Origin: CAYLLD01 sp964425135
GTDB lineage: Bacteria > Pseudomonadota > Alphaproteobacteria > Rhodobacterales > Rhodobacteraceae
Length of the DNA: 42,874 nucleotides
Assembly (NCBI GenBank): GCA_964425135.1
Contig: CAYRKW010000023.1
Coordinates: forward strand, 1-42,874
Direction: 5' to 3'
Shown here: one piece after another, positions 31,984 to 39,720 of the stretch
Position numbering within the stretch: position 1 is the first letter of the stretch
How the letters are laid out: the number at the start of each line of letters is the position of its first letter
Made by a program: the position numbers and the translations under genes
Notes under the pieces: model-generated
What the model was told of the DNA's origin: nothing
The model's input: only the letters and a program-made list of their open reading frames with translations
The model's database searches: none

Positions 31984-34404
31984 ATGTCCACTCAGTATCA
32001 GGCGATTGTCATCGGTGGCGGCGTTGTCGGCTGTTCGGTTCTGTATCATCTGACAAAAAAGGGTTGGAAAGATGTCGCGCTACTGGAACGGGATGTGTTG
32101 ACCTGCGGGTCGAGCTGGCATGCCGCGGGCGGATTTCATACGCTCAACGGCGATCCCAATGTCGCGAAATTGCAGCAATATACCGTCGATCTGTACAAGG
32201 AAATTGAAGAGCAATCGGGACAGGCGACGGGCATTCATCTGACGGGTGGTATTCAACTGGCCAAGACCAAGGAGCGGATGGAGAGCCTTTACATGGCGCA
32301 GGCGCGTGGCCGCTATATGGGGATGGAGCTGGAGATCGTCACGCCGCAGGAGGCGAAGGCGAAATTCCCGATCCTGGACGACAAGCAATTTATTGGCGGT
32401 CTGTGGGATCCGATTGAGGGGCATCTCGATCCGTCGGGGACGACCCACGCATACGCCAAATGCGCGCGGATGAACGGGGCGAGCATCATCGAAGGGTGCA
32501 AGGTTGAGGACATTCATCAGCGGACCGATGGGATGTGGGTGCTGACCACCTCCAAGGGCGAGTATCTGTCGGAGAATATAGTTAATGCGGGCGGTCTGTG
32601 GGCGCGTGAGGTTGGACGGATGGTCGGGCTGGAGTTGCCGGTTCTGGCGATGGAGCATCACTATCTGCTGACCGAAGAGGTGCCGGAGGTTGTCGCCTAT
32701 AACAAAGAAAGCGGTGAGGAGTTGATCCACATCATCGACTTTGAGGGCGAGATTTACACGCGGCAGGAACGCAATGGTGTGCTGCTCGGCACCTATGAGC
32801 GGGCGGCGACGCCCTGGCAGCCGCATAACACGCCTTGGGATTTCGGATCGGAGTTGTTGCAGCCGGATTTTGACCGGATTGCGCCGTCTTTGGAAATTGC
32901 GTTCCAGCATTTCCCGGCGCTTGAAAACGTTGGTATCCGTGAGGCGATCAACGGGCCGTTTACCTTTGCGCCGGACGGCAATCCGCTGGTCGGGCCTGTG
33001 CGCGGTTTGCAGGGCTATTGGTCGGCCTGCGCGGTTATGGCCGGCTTCAGTCAGGGCGGCGGCGTTGGTCTTGCGCTGTCGAACTGGATGGTGGATGGCG
33101 ATCCGGGCTTTGATGTTTGGGGCATGGATATCTCGCGCTTTGGCGATTGGGCGACGCTGAGCTACACCAATGAGAAGGTGCGGGAGAATTACTCGCGGCG
33201 CTTCCGCATCCGCTTCCCCAACGAAGAATTGCCAGCCGCGCGGCCTTTGCGCACGACGCCGCTTTACGATGCACATTTGAAGCTGGGCGCGCAGATGGGC
33301 GAAGGGTTCGGGCTGGAATCGCCTCTGTGGTATGCGCCCGAGGGTGTGGAGGAGCAGTTTAGCTGGCGGCGGTCCACCGATCACGATCATGTCGGCGCCG
33401 AGGTTAGGGCCGTGCGCGAGGGCGTGGGGATGATGGATATCTCCGGCTTCTCGAAATTCTCGGTGACGGGTGCAGGATCGAAGGCGTGGCTCGACCGGAT
33501 ATTTGCCTGCGATTTGCCCAAAGCGGGGCGGATGACGCTTGCGCCGATGCTCAGCGAAAGCGGCAAGCTGATCGGGGATTTCACGATTGCCTGCCACTCG
33601 GATGAGGGGTGGTTCTTGGCCGGATCGGGCGTGGCGGAGGAGTTCTATCTGCGCCATTTCGCGGCGCATGAGCGCGACGATGTGACGGTTGAGAGCATGG
33701 GACTTGGCTGGTGCGGTGTGTCGATTGCCGGGCCAAAAGCGCGTGATTTGCTGGCGAAGGTCACCTGGGCCGATGTCAGCCATGATGCGTTCAGGTTCAT
33801 GGCGCATCGCGAGCTGGAGATTGGCCATGCGCCCTGCGTTGTGGGCCGTGTGACGTATACGGGTGATCTGGGCTATGAGATTTGGATGAAGACCGATTAT
33901 GCGCGCTATGTCTGGGAGCATCTGATGGAGGCGGGCACAGAGTTCGGGATCAAGCCGTTTGGCCTGCGGGCGCTCAACTCGATGCGGTTGGAGAAGAACT
34001 GGTCGAGCTGGGGGCGGGAATACCGCCCGATTTATGGACCGTTTGAAGCAGGGCTGGGGCGCTTTGTCGATCTGGACAAACAGGCGGATTTCATCGGTAA
34101 GGCGGCGGCGAAAGCCGAGAAGAAAGACGGCGGCAAGCTGCGACTGGTGACCTTCACCGTTGATGCCAATGATAGCGATGCGATTGGCGATGAGCCTATT
34201 TGGCACAATGGAGAGGTTCGGGGCTGGATCACCTCCGGCGGATATGCGCATAATCAGGGGACGTCTATGGCGCAGGGCTATGTGCCAAAGGACATTGCTG
34301 AGGACAGCGACGGCTGGGAGGTCGAGATTTTGGGAGAAAAACGCGCCATGAAACTGCAACCTGTGCCGCTCTTTGATGCAAATTCCAGCCGGATGCGGAC
34401 ATGA
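31984..34404 (+). CDS. Dimethylglycine/sarcosine dehydrogenase-like FAD oxidoreductase fused to GcvT domain
   Basis: An 806-aa fusion. The N-terminal DAO-type FAD domain has IVIGGGVVGCSVLYHL and GSSWHAAGG. His46 of this WHAAG motif corresponds to the covalent FAD-histidine of dimethylglycine dehydrogenase. A second half from about residue 400 is GcvT-like (aminomethyltransferase): GVGMMDISGFSKFSVTG near residue 480, then MAHRELEIGHAPCVVGRVTYTGDLGYEIWM, and RLEKNWSSWGREYRPIYGP. It is expected to oxidatively demethylate an N-methyl amine and hand the one-carbon unit to tetrahydrofolate. AGGGAG lies 11 bp before ATG 31984; the 168-residue upstream extension is antisense to the HAD gene. Its stop overlaps the alcohol dehydrogenase start. 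Confidence 0.93.
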   Translation: MSTQYQAIVIGGGVVGCSVLYHLTKKGWKDVALLERDVLTCGSSWHAAGGFHTLNGDPNVAKLQQYTVDLYKEIEEQSGQATGIHLTGGIQLAKTKERMESLYMAQARGRYMGMELEIVTPQEAKAKFPILDDKQFIGGLWDPIEGHLDPSGTTHAYAKCARMNGASIIEGCKVEDIHQRTDGMWVLTTSKGEYLSENIVNAGGLWAREVGRMVGLELPVLAMEHHYLLTEEVPEVVAYNKESGEELIHIIDFEGEIYTRQERNGVLLGTYERAATPWQPHNTPWDFGSELLQPDFDRIAPSLEIAFQHFPALENVGIREAINGPFTFAPDGNPLVGPVRGLQGYWSACAVMAGFSQGGGVGLALSNWMVDGDPGFDVWGMDISRFGDWATLSYTNEKVRENYSRRFRIRFPNEELPAARPLRTTPLYDAHLKLGAQMGEGFGLESPLWYAPEGVEEQFSWRRSTDHDHVGAEVRAVREGVGMMDISGFSKFSVTGAGSKAWLDRIFACDLPKAGRMTLAPMLSESGKLIGDFTIACHSDEGWFLAGSGVAEEFYLRHFAAHERDDVTVESMGLGWCGVSIAGPKARDLLAKVTWADVSHDAFRFMAHRELEIGHAPCVVGRVTYTGDLGYEIWMKTDYARYVWEHLMEAGTEFGIKPFGLRALNSMRLEKNWSSWGREYRPIYGPFEAGLGRFVDLDKQADFIGKAAAKAEKKDGGKLRLVTFTVDANDSDAIGDEPIWHNGEVRGWITSGGYAHNQGTSMAQGYVPKDIAEDSDGWEVEILGEKRAMKLQPVPLFDANSSRMRT

Positions 34405-35486
34405 TGATGCGCGCTGCTGTATGCCGCGAATTTGGCGCGCCGCTTATCGTGGAAGAGGTCAATCTGGCCGAACCTGAGGCGGATCAGGTTGAGGTTGAGA
34501 TGAAGGCGGTGGCGATTTGTCACTCGGATATTTTCTTTGCCGAGGGCGAATGGGGTGGTGAGTTGCCTGCTGTCTACGGCCATGAAGCGGCTGGCATTGT
34601 CAGCAAGGTTGGTGCGTCCGTAAAGGGTCTGAAAGTCGGCGATCATGTGTGTGTAACGCTGATCCGGTCCTGCGGCGATTGCCCCGCATGTATGAAGGGT
34701 CATCGGTCCGAGTGCGATCAGCCTTGGGACAAGTCCGGCTCCCCGATCAGCGGTGCGGGCGGAGAGAAAATTGTGCGTGCGATGAATTCGGGCGCTTTTG
34801 CCGAGCGCGTCGTGGTTGATCCCAGCCAATGTGCGATAATCCCCGGCGATGTCGGATTTGACGTTGCCTCGCTGATCTCCTGCGGTGTGATCACTGGCGT
34901 GGGCGCGGTGGTGAATACCGCGGATGTGCGCACCGGCGACACTGTTGCGGTGATCGGTGCGGGCGGCGTCGGGCTAAATGCTATTCAGGGTGCGAAGATT
35001 GCTGGTGCGCGGACGATTATCGCGATTGATCTGCATGAGGAGAAGCTTGACGCAGCGCTGGAATTTGGCGCAACCCATGGAGTTCTGGCGACGGACAAAG
35101 ATGTGGTGGAGAAGGTCAAGGCGCTGTGCGATGGGCGCGGCGTGGACTACGCCTTTGTCACCGTCGGCGCCCCTGCGGCTTTCGCGCAAGCGCCTGATTT
35201 TCTGGCCAAACGCGGCGCGATGGTGATTGTCGGTATGCCGCCTGTTGGCGCGGTTGTGGGCTATGAGCCGGTGAATATGGCCGATGGCAGCTACCGGTTT
35301 CTGGGCTCGTCCATGGGGCAAACGACGGTGGCGCGGGACATTCCGTGGCTGATCGACCTCTACAAACAAGGGCGGATCAAACTTGATGAGTTGATCACCG
35401 CGCGCTGGACGCTCGATCAGATTAATGAGGCGATTGCTGACACCAAACAGGGTTTGGCGCGGCGCAATGTGATTATGTTTGACTAG
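34401..35486 (+). CDS. Zinc-dependent alcohol dehydrogenase (class III-like MDR)
   Basis: A 361-aa medium-chain dehydrogenase. Catalytic zinc ligands are Cys40 (AICHSD), His61/Glu62 (YGHEAAG) and a Cys in LISCGVITG. Structural zinc ligands are Cys91, 94, 97 and 105 (CGDCPACMKGHRSEC). The NAD motif is VIGAGGVGLNAIQGAKIAGA, with Asp for NAD(H) in IAIDLHEEK. The closest known activities are S-(hydroxymethyl)glutathione and related alcohol dehydrogenases. Three consecutive ATG codons (34401-34409) overlap the stop of the DMGDH-like gene, so the two are coupled. Removal of formaldehyde released during demethylation is a plausible role. Confidence 0.92.
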   Translation: MMMRAAVCREFGAPLIVEEVNLAEPEADQVEVEMKAVAICHSDIFFAEGEWGGELPAVYGHEAAGIVSKVGASVKGLKVGDHVCVTLIRSCGDCPACMKGHRSECDQPWDKSGSPISGAGGEKIVRAMNSGAFAERVVVDPSQCAIIPGDVGFDVASLISCGVITGVGAVVNTADVRTGDTVAVIGAGGVGLNAIQGAKIAGARTIIAIDLHEEKLDAALEFGATHGVLATDKDVVEKVKALCDGRGVDYAFVTVGAPAAFAQAPDFLAKRGAMVIVGMPPVGAVVGYEPVNMADGSYRFLGSSMGQTTVARDIPWLIDLYKQGRIKLDELITARWTLDQINEAIADTKQGLARRNVIMFD

Positions 35487-35504
35487 GGTTGGCTTGATGA
35501 GGCT

Positions 35505-35939
35505 CTAATCCGGTTCCGTATCCCAGGTAAAGCCGACGAACTCTTCAACCCGCACCGCGTCGAGCGCATGATAAAGCGCAAGCGCGGGGCGATTGTCGCT
35601 TTCGGTGCCAAGCCACGCTTCCTCGCATTCAAGGCGCTCGGCCAGCTCCAGAATCTCCTTCATCAATGCCGTCGCAATCCCGCGCCGCAGCCACGCATCA
35701 CCTGTGCCAACCTCATTGATCCACATATTGCGGGGTTTGTCCGGGTGCAGATACACGACCCCGCTGATCATACCCACGACTTGCCCTTCGGCAACCGCAA
35801 GAAACATGTGGTGATTGTCGGAGGCGATGAACGCATCGCGCGAGGCTGGCACGATCTCATTGTCGAACACCCCTTCAGCGACGGCGTCAAGGTGGTGCGC
35901 GGTTTCGTCGGTGAGAGCAACTATTCTAAAGTCGGTCAT
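35505..35939 (-). CDS. GNAT-family N-acetyltransferase
   Basis: A 144-aa GCN5-related acetyltransferase. The acetyl-CoA loop is in DAWLRRGIATALMKEILELAE (R/Q-x-x-G-x-A pattern, RRGIAT), preceded by FLAVAEGQVVGMISGVVYLHPD and followed by GTESDNRPALALYHALDAVRVEEFVGFTW. The substrate is unknown. It is convergent with the alcohol dehydrogenase (18 bp between stops) and divergent from the enolase-family gene. Confidence 0.9.
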   Translation of the reverse strand: MTDFRIVALTDETAHHLDAVAEGVFDNEIVPASRDAFIASDNHHMFLAVAEGQVVGMISGVVYLHPDKPRNMWINEVGTGDAWLRRGIATALMKEILELAERLECEEAWLGTESDNRPALALYHALDAVRVEEFVGFTWDTEPD

Positions 35940-36009
35940 ATCCAGTCTGATGGCTTGCGCAGACGCTCGGTTTGCAAGAGGGTTCTACCAAAGAAACGGG
36001 ACACGTCAC

Positions 36010-37245
36010 ATGCATTTGAAAGATTTGGAAGTTTTTGTCGTTGGAACGCCTCAGGGGACTTGGGGCGGGCGGTATTTCATTTTCACCAAACTGACGACCA
36101 GTAACGGGATAACAGGATACGGTGAATGCTACGCCGCAGCCGTTGGGCCTGATGTGATGACGGCTGTGATCGAGGATGTATTTGCGCGCCATATGGCTGG
36201 GGAGACCCCTGAGAACGTTGAGCTCATGTATCGCCGCGCGTATTCATCGGGCTTTACCCAGCGACCTGACCCCACGGTCATGGGCGCGTTTTCAGGGTTG
36301 GAGATTGCCTGCTGGGATATCCTTGGCAAGGCACGAGAGCGGCCCGTGCACGCGCTTTTGGGCGGGCTGGTGCACCCGAAGGTGCGCGCCTATTCCTATA
36401 TCTACCCGTTTGAGGGCCAAAAGCATGATCCAAAGACGTTTTTCAGCCATCCCGAAGCGCAGGCTGAAGCGGCGCTCAACATGGTTGAGAACGGGTTTAC
36501 GGCCGTGAAATTCGATCCGGCCGGTCCCTACACGATCTACGACGGACATCAGCCGGCGATGTATGATCTGGACCGATCGGAGGCTTGCTGCAAGGCGATC
36601 CGAGGCGCCGTTGGCGCGCGGGCGGATTTGCTGTTTGGAACCCACGGGCAATTCACAACATCCGGTGCGATCCGGCTGGCACGAAGGATCGAGGCCTATG
36701 ATCCGCTTTGGTTCGAAGAGCCCTGCCCGCCTGACAATTTGCTGGAATTTCAAAGCGTCGCCCAAAGCACGCGCATTCCTGTGGCCACGGGCGAGCGTCT
36801 GACGACAAAGGCGGAGTTTGCAACGCTCCTGCGCACCGGCGGCGCATCCATCCTGCAGCCGGCGCTGGGGCGTGTAGGCGGAATTTGGGAGGCCAAGAAA
36901 ATTGCAGCAATCGCGGAGGTGTTCAACGCGCAAATGGCACCACATCTCTACGCAGGACCGATCGAGTGGGCGGCGAATGTGCATCTTGCAGCGTCCTGCC
37001 CGAACACGCTGATCGTGGAGAGCATCTCTGATGGCAAAGACTTCCATGCCGATTTGGTGCGCCACCCGATGCAGGTGGAAGACGGCCATATCGCACCGCC
37101 AGATGCGCCGGGTCTTGGGGTCGAGCTGAACGAAGACCTTGCCCGCGCGCATCCCTATACCGGCGATCACTTGCATCTGGAAATGCAGGATGCGCCCTAC
37201 GGGTACGCAGAGGAAAACTGGTTCTCCGGCGGCGCGGCTGACTAA
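36010..37245 (+). CDS. Enolase-superfamily (mandelate racemase/muconate lactonizing type) dehydratase-like enzyme
   Basis: A 411-aa protein with the MR/MLE capping domain (about 1-130) and (beta/alpha)7-beta barrel. AVKFDPAGPYT carries the Lys of the second strand. WFEEP (Glu236 or Glu237) and ATGER (Glu262) are the second and third metal-ligand sites, and APHLYAGPIEWAANVHLA holds the catalytic-type His. Where sugar-acid dehydratases normally have Asp-x-His, this protein reads GTHG (Gly210, His212), so the first acidic ligand may be missing. ATG 36010 fits the family N-terminus (MHLKDLEVFVV); the 65-residue upstream extension is antisense to the GNAT gene. Sugar-acid dehydratase is a guess; racemase or epimerase is possible. 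Confidence 0.88.
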   Translation: MHLKDLEVFVVGTPQGTWGGRYFIFTKLTTSNGITGYGECYAAAVGPDVMTAVIEDVFARHMAGETPENVELMYRRAYSSGFTQRPDPTVMGAFSGLEIACWDILGKARERPVHALLGGLVHPKVRAYSYIYPFEGQKHDPKTFFSHPEAQAEAALNMVENGFTAVKFDPAGPYTIYDGHQPAMYDLDRSEACCKAIRGAVGARADLLFGTHGQFTTSGAIRLARRIEAYDPLWFEEPCPPDNLLEFQSVAQSTRIPVATGERLTTKAEFATLLRTGGASILQPALGRVGGIWEAKKIAAIAEVFNAQMAPHLYAGPIEWAANVHLAASCPNTLIVESISDGKDFHADLVRHPMQVEDGHIAPPDAPGLGVELNEDLARAHPYTGDHLHLEMQDAPYGYAEENWFSGGAAD

Positions 37246-37271
37246 GCGGCGCGCCCTTGCGGGCGCACGTC

Positions 37272-37322
37272 TTAAAGGTGATTTTGCGCTCCCGCGCGGG
37301 GGAGTATTTAACAAATGCGAAA
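37272..37322 (+). repeat. About 50-bp interspersed element, left copy
   Basis: It reads, in order: TTAAAGGTGATTTTGCGC, a small CCCGCGCGGGG stem, then GAGTATTTAACAAATGCGAAA (37302-37322). The reverse complement of 37411-37458 has the same order of motifs, TAAAGGTGATTTTCGCC, CTCCGGCGGGAG, GAGTATTTTTAAAATGCGAAA. Confidence 0.75.
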
Positions 37323-37410
37323 GGTTTTTCAGCGACTCTCATCTGGCGGCACAGGCTGGAGAGCCGATGGCCGTAAATGCGAAAGGCGCTCTGTTTATTC
37401 AGGGCGTCTT

Positions 37411-37458
37411 TTTCGCATTTTAAAAATACTCCCGCCGGAGGCGAAAATCACCTTTATA
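37411..37458 (-). repeat. About 50-bp interspersed element, right copy (inverted)
   Basis: Inverted partner of the element at 37272-37322. The GAGTATTT part lies at 37411-37431 on the minus strand, followed outward by CTCCGGCGGGAG and the GGTGATTTTCGCC end. Together the two copies make a large cruciform-capable structure. Confidence 0.75.
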
Positions 37459-37590
37459 GCGTGACGCGCGTGAGCGCGTCTCTGTTTGGTTAGTGCGCCC
37501 GACCTGAAACTTGAATCCGCTTTTCGCTGCCTTTCGCTTCGCTCAAACGTGAAAAGCATGCGTTGTGTTTCTGGTTAAAGGTCGGACGCT

Positions 37591-38502
37591 TTAGTGCGCC
37601 GGTTTTATGAAAGTGCCGTTGTTCAGATCGCGCATGGCTTGTTGAATTTCGGCGGGCGTGTTCATCACGATGGGACCGTGCCAAGCGACGGGCTCTTCGA
37701 TGGGACGGCCGGAGACGAGGAGGAAGCGGATGCCGTGCGCGCCGGCCTGTACGGTGATCTCATCGCCAGTGTCGAAATGGACGAGTGTTCGGTTTCCGGA
37801 CATATCCCGGATGTTCACTTCCTCGCCCATGACCTCTTTTTCCAGCAAGACACCGGAGGGGTCTGATGCGTCACGAAAGCTGCCGGAGCCGTCGAAGACA
37901 TAGGCGAAGGCTTTGCGGTAGAGGTCCACAGGGAAGGTTTTGCGTGTATTGGGTGGCACGTAGATGTCGAGATATTGCGGATCGGCTGCGATACCGTCGA
38001 CCGGGCCGGTTTTTCCCCAGAAGTTACCTATGATGACTTTGACGCGGGTTCCGTCATCGTCGATGATTTCGGGAATTTCGGTGCCTGCCACGTCCTGATA
38101 TCGCGGGGTGGTCATTTTGAGCGAGGACGGAAGATTGGCCCAAAGCTGGAAGCCGTGCATCTGGCCCGCCGCATTTCCTTTGGGCATTTCCTGGTGCAAG
38201 ATGCCCGATCCCGCAGTCATCCATTGCACATCGCCTGCTTGCAGCACGCCTTCGTTGCCCAGGCTGTCGCCATGCTCGACACTGCCTGACAGGACGTAGG
38301 TGATGGTCTCAATTCCGCGATGCGGATGCCAGGGGAAGCCTTTGAGGAAATCCTCGGGACGCTCGTTACGAAAGTCGTCGAACAGCAGGAACGGATCGAA
38401 GGCTTTGGGGTCGTGGAAGCCGAAAGCGCGATGCAGCGCAACCCCTGCCCCTTCCATTGTGGGCGTTGCCTGTGTGGTGGATTTGACGGGGCGGATCGAC
38501 AT
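37591..38502 (-). CDS. Pirin-family bicupin protein
   Basis: A 303-aa two-cupin protein. The iron-site residues are all there in pirin order: His59 and His61 (WHPHRGIETITYVLSG), His103 and Glu105 (GILHQEMP). PHRGIETITY is the family signature. Bacterial pirins act as quercetin 2,3-dioxygenases or as redox-sensing partners of metabolic enzymes; which applies here is not decidable. It is divergent from the beta-hydroxyacid dehydrogenase across 173 bp that contain a 22-bp inverted repeat. Confidence 0.94.
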   Translation of the reverse strand: MSIRPVKSTTQATPTMEGAGVALHRAFGFHDPKAFDPFLLFDDFRNERPEDFLKGFPWHPHRGIETITYVLSGSVEHGDSLGNEGVLQAGDVQWMTAGSGILHQEMPKGNAAGQMHGFQLWANLPSSLKMTTPRYQDVAGTEIPEIIDDDGTRVKVIIGNFWGKTGPVDGIAADPQYLDIYVPPNTRKTFPVDLYRKAFAYVFDGSGSFRDASDPSGVLLEKEVMGEEVNIRDMSGNRTLVHFDTGDEITVQAGAHGIRFLLVSGRPIEEPVAWHGPIVMNTPAEIQQAMRDLNNGTFIKPAH

Positions 38503-38577
38503 GTCAGCTTGTCCTTCTGGAGTATATGTTGGTGTTTATTTAGTCGCGGGTCGGGCCATTACAACGCGCCCTTAAAA

Positions 38578-38599
38578 TTGTGCGGTTCGGCTCGCACAA
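38578..38599. promoter_or_regulatory. Inverted repeat TTGTGCG-N8-CGCACAA in a divergent promoter region
   Basis: Perfect 7-bp arms with an 8-bp spacer, 76 bp upstream of both the pirin start and the dehydrogenase start. It could be a regulator operator acting on either side. As RNA it would also form a stem-loop. Confidence 0.45.
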
Positions 38600-38675
38600 A
38601 TGTCGTGAACAGAGCAGACGGACGCGGCCCCATTCATGAAGGTCGTGTCAGGAAAATATTGGGAGTGAGCATGAG

Positions 38676-39629
38676 ATGAAGGTCGGATTTATCGGGCTTG
38701 GGAATGTGGGCGGCAAGCTGGCGGGATCGCTGTTGCGCAACGGGGTGGATGTGCAGGTTCATGATCTGGATGATGCGTTGGTGGCGGCGTTTGCTGCGCG
38801 CGGGGCGGTTGCCGGGGGGAATGCCGGGGCGATGATGGCGGCTTGTGATGCGGTGATCACATGTCTGCCCTCCCCTGCTGCATCTGCGTCCGTGATGGAG
38901 GCCGATGGCGGTATTTTGAGCGCTATGGGGCCGGGCAAGATCTGGATGGAGATGTCCACAACCGATGAGGCGGAAGTCAAACGGCTTGGCGCGCTGGTTC
39001 ATGCGGCAGGCGGGGCGGCGGTGGATTGTCCGGTTTCGGGCGGCTGCCATCGGGCTGCGACGGGCAATATCTCGATTTTTGCGGGCTGTTCGCGGGATGT
39101 GTTTGAGCGCATCCTGCCGCTTTTGACCAAGATGGGGCGGCGTATTTTGCATACGGGCGATCTGGGATCGGCCTCGGTTTTGAAGGTTGTTACCAACTAT
39201 CTGGCGACCGCCAATCTGGTGTCCTGTTGTGAGGCTTTGGTCACGGCCAAGGCTGCCGGGATGGATTTGGGCACGACCTTTGAGGCGATCCGTATTTCAT
39301 CGGGGAACTCGTTTGTGCATGAGACCGAGAGCCAGGTGATCCTGAACGGGTCACGCGATATCAATTTCACGATGGATCTGGTGCGCAAGGATATCGGGAT
39401 ATTTCAGGCGATTGCGGATCGGGCGGAGGTGCCTTTGGAGCTATCGCCGCTGTTGAACGAGATATTCGCCGATGGTGAGGCGCGTTATGGTGCGCGCGAA
39501 TGGTCGCCCAATATCATCAAGCGGCTGGAGGATGCGACGGGGCTTGATATCACAGCGGACGGCTTTCCGGCGGATATGGTGGATGATGAGCCCGAAGCGC
39601 CGGGATATGAGGTTGGCCGCAGGTCTTGA
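38676..39629 (+). CDS. Beta-hydroxyacid dehydrogenase (3-hydroxyisobutyrate dehydrogenase family)
   Basis: A 317-aa NAD(P)-dependent enzyme: Rossmann motif GFIGLGNVGGKLAGSL at the N-terminus, substrate-binding DCPVSGGCHRAATG (about 118-130) and catalytic Lys170 in SVLKVVTNYL. Family activities include 3-hydroxyisobutyrate, tartronate-semialdehyde and glyoxylate/succinic-semialdehyde reduction. It is convergent with a succinate-semialdehyde dehydrogenase, so a 4-hydroxybutyrate/succinic-semialdehyde pair is possible but unproven. The start is preceded by GGGAGTGAGC. A strong terminator follows. Confidence 0.92.
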   Translation: MKVGFIGLGNVGGKLAGSLLRNGVDVQVHDLDDALVAAFAARGAVAGGNAGAMMAACDAVITCLPSPAASASVMEADGGILSAMGPGKIWMEMSTTDEAEVKRLGALVHAAGGAAVDCPVSGGCHRAATGNISIFAGCSRDVFERILPLLTKMGRRILHTGDLGSASVLKVVTNYLATANLVSCCEALVTAKAAGMDLGTTFEAIRISSGNSFVHETESQVILNGSRDINFTMDLVRKDIGIFQAIADRAEVPLELSPLLNEIFADGEARYGAREWSPNIIKRLEDATGLDITADGFPADMVDDEPEAPGYEVGRRS

Positions 39630-39635
39630 TGCGGA

Positions 39636-39668
39636 GAGGCGACCCGTCTGGGTCGCCTCACGTTTTTT
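39636..39668 (+). terminator. Rho-independent terminator
   Basis: GAGGCGACCC-GTCT-GGGTCGCCTC is a 10-bp perfect stem with a 4-nt loop, followed by ACG and six T (39663-39668). It lies 7 bp after the dehydrogenase stop. This is the clearest intrinsic terminator of the window. Confidence 0.92.
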
Positions 39669-39712
39669 GGTATCCGCTTGCGCGCGGAGCGGGATATTTA
39701 CCCAAACCAAAG
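39666..39712. repeat. Convergent-gap element, second TTTGGT...ACCAAA copy
   Basis: TTTGGT (39666-39671) and ACCAAA (39706-39711) bracket a GC-rich centre with GAGCGGGATATTTACCC. It matches the organisation at 19830-19891 and ends 9 bp before the stop of the minus-strand gene. Confidence 0.6.
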
Positions 39713-39720
39713 AAGGACTT

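Larger units (their letters stand above)
37246..37590. other. 345-bp gene-free stretch between convergent genes
   Basis: No gene is seen. It holds a small GCGCCC-TTGC-GGGCGC hairpin right after the enolase-family stop and a large imperfect inverted repeat (37272-37322 against 37411-37458) around about 88 bp. The rest, up to the pirin stop, has a GACGCGCGTGAGCGCGTC hairpin near 37462. Confidence 0.65.

Noticed and set aside
32080..34359. Minus-strand open frame (759 aa) opposite the DMGDH-like gene
   Set aside because: Same reason; the + strand product has intact FAD and GcvT motifs over the whole length.
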